From NCBI GenBank assembly GCA_934663655.1, contig CAKUKT010000072.1, positions 1 to 10,041 on the forward strand: 10,041 nt of DNA, in the 5' to 3' direction. The stretch comes from an uncultured Victivallaceae bacterium (GTDB lineage: Bacteria > Verrucomicrobiota > Lentisphaeria > Victivallales > Victivallaceae). Under the pieces are notes generated by a model. That model had not been told where the DNA came from and did not search any database. It worked only from the letters and a program-made list of their open reading frames with translations. Position numbers and translations under genes: made by a program. This document shows positions 6,681 through 10,041 of the stretch, piece by piece. Position 1 is the first letter of the stretch; each line of letters opens with the position of its first letter.

Positions 6681-8225
6681 AACTACTTTGCTGCCGCGAC
6701 GGGGGCCGATCTCGCTGGAACGGCTCGTCGGAATCGGCGCACTCTTGCGCCCAGGATCGACCAGTTCAGCTTCGGCGGTCAACACGATATAGTTATTCGC
6801 CCGAATCGTCGTGGTCGTGCTGAAGAGATATTTGAGCAGAGGAATTTTCGATACAACCGGAAGTCCGATGGTCTGTTCGACCTCGGTATTCTTCTCATAG
6901 CAGGCAAGCACCTTTTCCACCTTGAAGCCGAGCGTCACGCCGCCGTTGACCGAAGTCGAATTACTCAATTCGCTGCCGGTGCTGCCGCTGCGCTCGACCA
7001 CGTTTTTGAACAGCGCGGAATAGTTGAAAATCACACAGCCGCCTCCCGGAGAATCCCCGGCCGCGCCGTAAAGTTCCGGACCGGAAGGCACAAAGCCGTC
7101 GGCATCGGTGGCCACCCCGCCGGAAGGGAAACAGATAATCGGATTCACCACCCGGACCGTGAGATCCGGAGGATCCTTGACCTTGCCCTCCACCGTCTCG
7201 ATGAAGTCGGCGCCGATAAAGGCGCGTCCCTCGGCATTTTTGGCGATATTCTGGTATTCCGGCTGCATGGAGACCCGGTATTGGAACGGCGCCTTGTCCG
7301 GATATTTCCGCTGATACCAGCGCAACCGGGCGAGTTCGCTGCGGGTCGAGACCGGAGTGTTGACCATCGTCAGCGTCGCATTGGCCACCAGATTGGCGTT
7401 GCCGGACTGCTGGAGGATCCGGATGAAGCTCATATCAAACTGCGGTGCGGTGAAAAAACCGCCGACGCCCCAGCTCTTAACGATGTCCAGCGCAATCGGC
7501 GCCTGGGTCATGATACTTTGAAACGCTTCGTCAATTACCAGATGACCGGCGTTGTATCCGGCCTGAAAAAGATTCACTCCCGGGCCGTTTTTCCACGCCA
7601 GGTAATCGAAACCGATATCCCGCAGGGTGCTGCTGCGCACCTCATAATAGTTGAAACGGATCGCCACCTGCGGCAGCGGCCGATCCAGACGTTCGATCCA
7701 GCGGAGCGTCTCCCGGGCGGAGGAGTCGGCGTCCTGCCAGAAGATCGTATTATTGTCAGCATTTACGTAAACCCTGCCCTCGTCGCTGGAAACCAGTTGC
7801 CGGAGAATCGTTTCAAACTGCCGGGCCGACCGATATTTCGGTTCATAGGCGATCCTGGTCACCCCGGTACCCTCGATCGTCGAACCATCGGCATTTACAG
7901 GACGCGGCGCGTCGATCTCCGCAATCAGCTTGTCCACATAAGGCATGAACTCCTCGCCGGTGGAGATCAACAACGCGTTGCTTTCGGCATCTCCGAAATT
8001 CACCCGCTGGATTTTCGAATTCGCATGATAGCGCAGAATCGCCGAATTGACGAACGGCAATACGTCGGTGGCCCGGACGTGCTTGAGTTCATACAGCTTG
8101 CTGACGAATTTGATCTGCGCGTCATCCTGCACCAGCTTGATCGACCTCACCTCTCCAGTCTCGCCGCCGGACAGCGACGCCACCAGCAGCACGGTAAGCA
8201 CCAGGCTCCGTAAAATCATTCGCAT
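6666..8225 (-). CDS. Secretin-like outer-membrane protein A (divergent paralogue)
   Basis: A 519-residue protein from ATG 8225. This start is preferred because AAAGGA lies nine bases upstream and the protein then begins with a good signal peptide (MRMILRSLVLTVLLVASLSG). The frame is open further upstream to 8405, but that part is Arg-rich and not protein-like; ATG 8243 is a weaker alternative. N-domain-like segments lie at about 43-106 (YELKHVRATDVLPFV) and 123-183. The beta-domain opens with PQVAIRFNYYEVRSS and passes through ILQQSGNANLVANATL (270-285). It ends with GLPVVSKIPLLKYLF (454-468), a degenerate form of the secretin signature that keeps the GLP and IPLL parts. IGFDYLAWKNGPGVNLF (204-220) lines up with IGVDFQSWKNNDGVDIF in secretin B, so the two are paralogues. 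Three cysteines (365, 397, 442) could form a disulphide in the envelope. Its divergence suggests a distinct ring or a mixed channel with B. Confidence 0.8.
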   Translation of the reverse strand: MRMILRSLVLTVLLVASLSGGETGEVRSIKLVQDDAQIKFVSKLYELKHVRATDVLPFVNSAILRYHANSKIQRVNFGDAESNALLISTGEEFMPYVDKLIAEIDAPRPVNADGSTIEGTGVTRIAYEPKYRSARQFETILRQLVSSDEGRVYVNADNNTIFWQDADSSARETLRWIERLDRPLPQVAIRFNYYEVRSSTLRDIGFDYLAWKNGPGVNLFQAGYNAGHLVIDEAFQSIMTQAPIALDIVKSWGVGGFFTAPQFDMSFIRILQQSGNANLVANATLTMVNTPVSTRSELARLRWYQRKYPDKAPFQYRVSMQPEYQNIAKNAEGRAFIGADFIETVEGKVKDPPDLTVRVVNPIICFPSGGVATDADGFVPSGPELYGAAGDSPGGGCVIFNYSALFKNVVERSGSTGSELSNSTSVNGGVTLGFKVEKVLACYEKNTEVEQTIGLPVVSKIPLLKYLFSTTTTIRANNYIVLTAEAELVDPGRKSAPIPTSRSSEIGPRRGSKVVYEVE

Positions 8226-8559
8226 GAATAAATATCCTTTCATTTCCGGAAACGGCGCACAATCCCCCTGATGCACGATTCCCCGGTAAAAAAATTGGTT
8301 CGGCGCGGCGGCAGCGAAATCGACCTCCGGCCATCGAAAAAAAAACAGAACCTCCGGAGAGGACCCCCGAAGCCGTATCCTCCGGCGACGACGCCGGCGA
8401 TACAATCAGATTCAGAGAAACCGGCTTCAAGACCGTCTGCCGTTCCGGAGACGGAAACCGGATTTACAGAAGTTATTTTTCCTCCTTCGATTTGATTATT
8501 GAAGCCGGACGCTCCTGCGCCGCCACCTGCCGGCGTCGACTCCGCCCGCGATAGTACAA
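8226..8559 (-). other. 334-base spacer between lipoprotein and secretin genes
   Basis: No credible gene was found, although three minus-strand frames stay open for stretches because of high GC content. Read on the minus strand it contains AAGGAGG (8487-8481), a strong Shine-Dalgarno-like site with no ATG, GTG or TTG at usable distance (the first nearby CTG is followed directly by TAA). It also holds a perfect CCGGCG/CGCCGG hairpin (8382-8387 and 8392-8397 on the plus strand). A possible CCGGAG/CTCCGG stem (8354-8359 and 8380-8385) is followed eight bases later by T9 (8345-8337). This could be a weak terminator or an attenuating leader that lowers secretin expression relative to the lipoprotein. 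No convincing -35/-10 pair was seen. Confidence 0.35.
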
Positions 8560-9015
8560 TCAAATGAAACCGAAACTCACCACCTGCGGTTTGTCATCCA
8601 CCCGGCCGGTGACCACCCGGAACAGCGCCTCCTGGTGCACCGTTTCCCCATCCGAGGTTTCGCGGCGGAAACGAACCTTCCACAACAACACCCGGAATAC
8701 CGGCGTTTCAAGTTCTCCGAAGTACTCGAACGACACCGCCTCACCAAGCGCACCGCGGGTGTTTTCATACGCAAGTTTGAATTCATCAACGTCAAAACGC
8801 TTGCGCATCTCCTCCGGAAGCAGCGCAACAAATTCTTTACCGTCATTGTCGCAGAATGCATCGATCAGGCGATTTCCCAGCTCCATTTCCAAAGCGATCG
8901 CCGAGGCGTCCGGAGCCGCCGCGGGCTCTCCACCTTTTCCCCAGGCACAACCGGAACCAAGAAAAAGCAGCCCCGTCAATCCGGCGGCGAAAACCAGACC
9001 AAACGCATTTTTCAT
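8560..9015 (-). CDS. Small predicted lipoprotein, NTF2-like
   Basis: A 151-residue predicted lipoprotein. MKNAFGLVFAAGLTGLLFLGSGC is a lipoprotein signal with the modified cysteine at residue 23; the -3 position is Gly rather than the usual Leu, which sits at -4, a mild variant. After an Ala/Gly/Pro-rich linker (24-40), one helix (about 40-60) leads into LLPEEMRKRF and then an alternating beta-rich half that ends FRVVTGRVDDKPQVVSFGFI. That helix-then-sheet order resembles NTF2/DUF3887-type domains; this is an inference from pattern, not a firm family match. AGAGG lies about nine bases before ATG 9015, and a promoter lies about 100 bases upstream. It precedes two secretin genes on the same strand. 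Small lipoproteins beside secretins are often pilotins that guide or stabilise them, so that is a reasonable guess here. Function is otherwise unknown. Confidence 0.65.
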   Translation of the reverse strand: MKNAFGLVFAAGLTGLLFLGSGCAWGKGGEPAAAPDASAIALEMELGNRLIDAFCDNDGKEFVALLPEEMRKRFDVDEFKLAYENTRGALGEAVSFEYFGELETPVFRVLLWKVRFRRETSDGETVHQEALFRVVTGRVDDKPQVVSFGFI

Positions 9016-9112
9016 ACCCGCGAACCTCTGATTATCATGCTCCCGACAACTTTTTCCCGCCTCCGGAACCTGCGCTCCGGCGACGGGAAATCGATGATTT
9101 CAAACCATATTT

Positions 9113-9148
9113 GTTCAATAATATACACCGCCGGACACATTTTGCAAA
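9113..9148 (-). promoter_or_regulatory. Sigma70-like promoter for lipoprotein-secretin unit
   Basis: On the minus strand TTTGCA (9148-9143) and TATATT (9125-9120) are separated by exactly 17 bases. TATATT matches five of six bases of the -10 consensus and TTTGCA four of six of the -35. The pair lies in an AT-rich patch of an otherwise GC-rich arm and points at the lipoprotein gene, leaving a 5' leader of about 95-100 bases. Sigma factor preferences of this group are not known from the sequence, so this is a motif-based call. Confidence 0.45.
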
Positions 9149-9217
9149 TCCGGTCCTCTGCTCTCAAGTCAGAGAATGCGGCAATGCGTTCGGCGGAGAT
9201 AATTTTCAATTGACGGT

Positions 9218-9237
9218 GACGGAAACACTTCTCCGTC
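9218..9237 (-). repeat. Short inverted repeat after pseudopilin gene
   Basis: GACGGA (9218-9223) and TCCGTC (9232-9237) form a perfect six-base stem with an eight-base loop, nine bases after the pseudopilin stop codon on the minus strand. No T-run follows, so it does not qualify as a standard intrinsic terminator. It could protect the mRNA end. Confidence 0.3.
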
Positions 9238-9245
9238 CGCAACAA

Positions 9246-10041
9246 TCAGAGCTGAATATTCACGAAGCTGTCGGAAAAATAGCGGAAACGGCTCCCGGAA
9301 AAAATCATTCCGGCGCCGTCGATCAGCGTCTGCCGCATATCACCGGGCTGGAACGCCTCGGCATGACCATCCAGCAGCGCGGAATGAATGCGTTCAGCGT
9401 GCCGGGCGTGCGGCGACATGCTGCCGTTGGAGAACTGGCTGAAAAAATATTCGCAGTTCCCGCCGGAGCCCTTCCAGTAGCCGTCCCAGAACAACGGAAA
9501 ACGCGACGCCTGACTGACCCGCTGAGTGTAAACTCCTTCAAGGTAGTTGCCGGTACCGAATACCATCGCTGCTCCTTCTTCAGTACGAGCAGCGGCATCG
9601 TTGTTCTTGTAGGCGATGGTCGAATAAATCTGACGGTACAGCTGATCGGTGGCCGCCCCCGGATAACCCTTGACGATTTTTCCGCCCATTTTCGGACAGC
9701 GCGCCGCCGGTGATTCCATCGGCAGATAACCGCCGTGATAGATCACACCCACCCAGCCGCCGCGCAAACTCGGATTGGTTCCCCCCTCCTTGTAGGCCAT
9801 GGTTTGATTGCCCGCATTGGAGGTGATGAAAATTCCCCGGTTGTCGGAGGCATAGCCGATGGCGGCAAGCACGGTCTGTTTGAGATTTCCCAGGCAGTTG
9901 GCGGCGCGGGCGCGTTCGCGCGATTTGGCGAGCGCCGGCATCAGCATCGCCGCAATAATTACGATCATTGCGATCACCACCAGAGGTTCAAACAGAGGAA
10001 AATCGAACGTTTCTCTCGTGAGGCTTCGCCTGTCGTCGTTG
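9246..10041 (-). CDS. Pseudopilin-like protein with H-x9-DG motif (5' partial)
   Basis: The gene enters from the right edge; 264 residues are visible and no start codon with a leader is in view (the GTG at 9980 is inside the membrane helix). The N-terminal helix begins FPLFEPLVVIAM (visible residues 14-25) and continues through PALAKSRERARAANCLGNLKQ, the classic type IV pilin-like methylation helix followed by the Arg/Lys-rich stretch. Family members usually read FTLIELLVVIA. Here the key Glu at +5 is kept, but Pro replaces residues +2 and +6, and Asp stands before the cleavage site. The C-terminus has RHAERIHSALLDGHAEAF, where His214-x9-Asp224-Gly is the H-x9-DG motif of the pseudopilin family expanded in Planctomycetes, Verrucomicrobia and Lentisphaerae. 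A single Cys-Pro (ARCPKM) is also typical. It would sit in the inner membrane, facing the periplasm. Partners are unknown; the lipoprotein and secretins lie downstream on the same strand. Confidence 0.82.
   Translation of the reverse strand, partial: NDDRRSLTRETFDFPLFEPLVVIAMIVIIAAMLMPALAKSRERARAANCLGNLKQTVLAAIGYASDNRGIFITSNAGNQTMAYKEGGTNPSLRGGWVGVIYHGGYLPMESPAARCPKMGGKIVKGYPGAATDQLYRQIYSTIAYKNNDAAARTEEGAAMVFGTGNYLEGVYTQRVSQASRFPLFWDGYWKGSGGNCEYFFSQFSNGSMSPHARHAERIHSALLDGHAEAFQPGDMRQTLIDGAGMIFSGSRFRYFSDSFVNIQL

Noticed and set aside
6630..8213. Plus-strand open frame of 527 codons opposite secretin A
   Set aside because: It lies fully antisense to a recognised secretin gene. It is rich in Arg, His and Gln and shows no domain. 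Such mirror frames are common in GC-biased genes.
8226..8405. Upstream extension of secretin A to codon 8405
   Set aside because: The extra 60 residues begin with a run of arginines and would bury the signal peptide. ATG 8225 has a suitable ribosome binding site.
8240..8563. Minus-strand frame of 107 codons starting at TTG on the lipoprotein stop
   Set aside because: Coupled position looked tempting, but the translation is low-complexity Gly/Ser/Arg without a signal or domain, and two other frames are open over the same bases.
9012..9245. Minus-strand frame of 77 codons between pseudopilin and lipoprotein genes
   Set aside because: It ends inside the lipoprotein start, spans the likely promoter, and has no ribosome binding site or protein-like pattern.

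Overview
The window looks like chromosomal DNA from a Gram-negative bacterium of the Planctomycetes-Verrucomicrobia-Lentisphaerae group, most likely a Lentisphaerae/Victivallis-type organism. This is an inference. It rests on a pseudopilin with the C-terminal H-x9-DG motif, a family greatly expanded in that group, on outer-membrane secretin-like proteins, and on a sugar-catabolic cluster that includes a poorly described beta-propeller protein. No database search was possible.

Left arm, bases 1 to about 3363, plus strand: three genes that read as one sugar-acid unit. A beta-propeller, glycoside-hydrolase-like protein enters from the left edge. It is followed by a PfkB-family 2-keto-3-deoxygluconate kinase (kdgK) and an overlapping class I aldolase that resembles DgoA/Eda. 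Kinase and aldolase together would convert 2-keto-3-deoxygluconate to its 6-phosphate and then to pyruvate and glyceraldehyde 3-phosphate. This is the shared lower route of uronate, pectin and alginate catabolism and of the Entner-Doudoroff pathway. The kinase/aldolase junction is unusual and may hide a one-base frameshift.

Right arm, bases 3424 to 10041, minus strand and visibly more GC-rich. In transcription order it holds a pseudopilin cut by the right edge, a spacer with a good sigma70-like promoter, a small lipoprotein, a 334-base spacer, and two tandem divergent secretin paralogues. The second secretin starts on the stop codon of the first (TAATG). A hairpin plus T-run terminator follows, then a separate polysaccharide-deacetylase-fold protein with an excellent ribosome binding site. 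It converges on the aldolase gene.

The most distinctive feature is the lipoprotein plus two-secretin unit. No secretion ATPase, inner-membrane platform or prepilin peptidase gene is visible here, only a pseudopilin upstream. The lipoprotein could act as a pilotin-like partner and the two secretins could form one mixed or two separate outer-membrane channels; both ideas are inference. No tRNA, rRNA, CRISPR array, insertion sequence or phage gene was seen.
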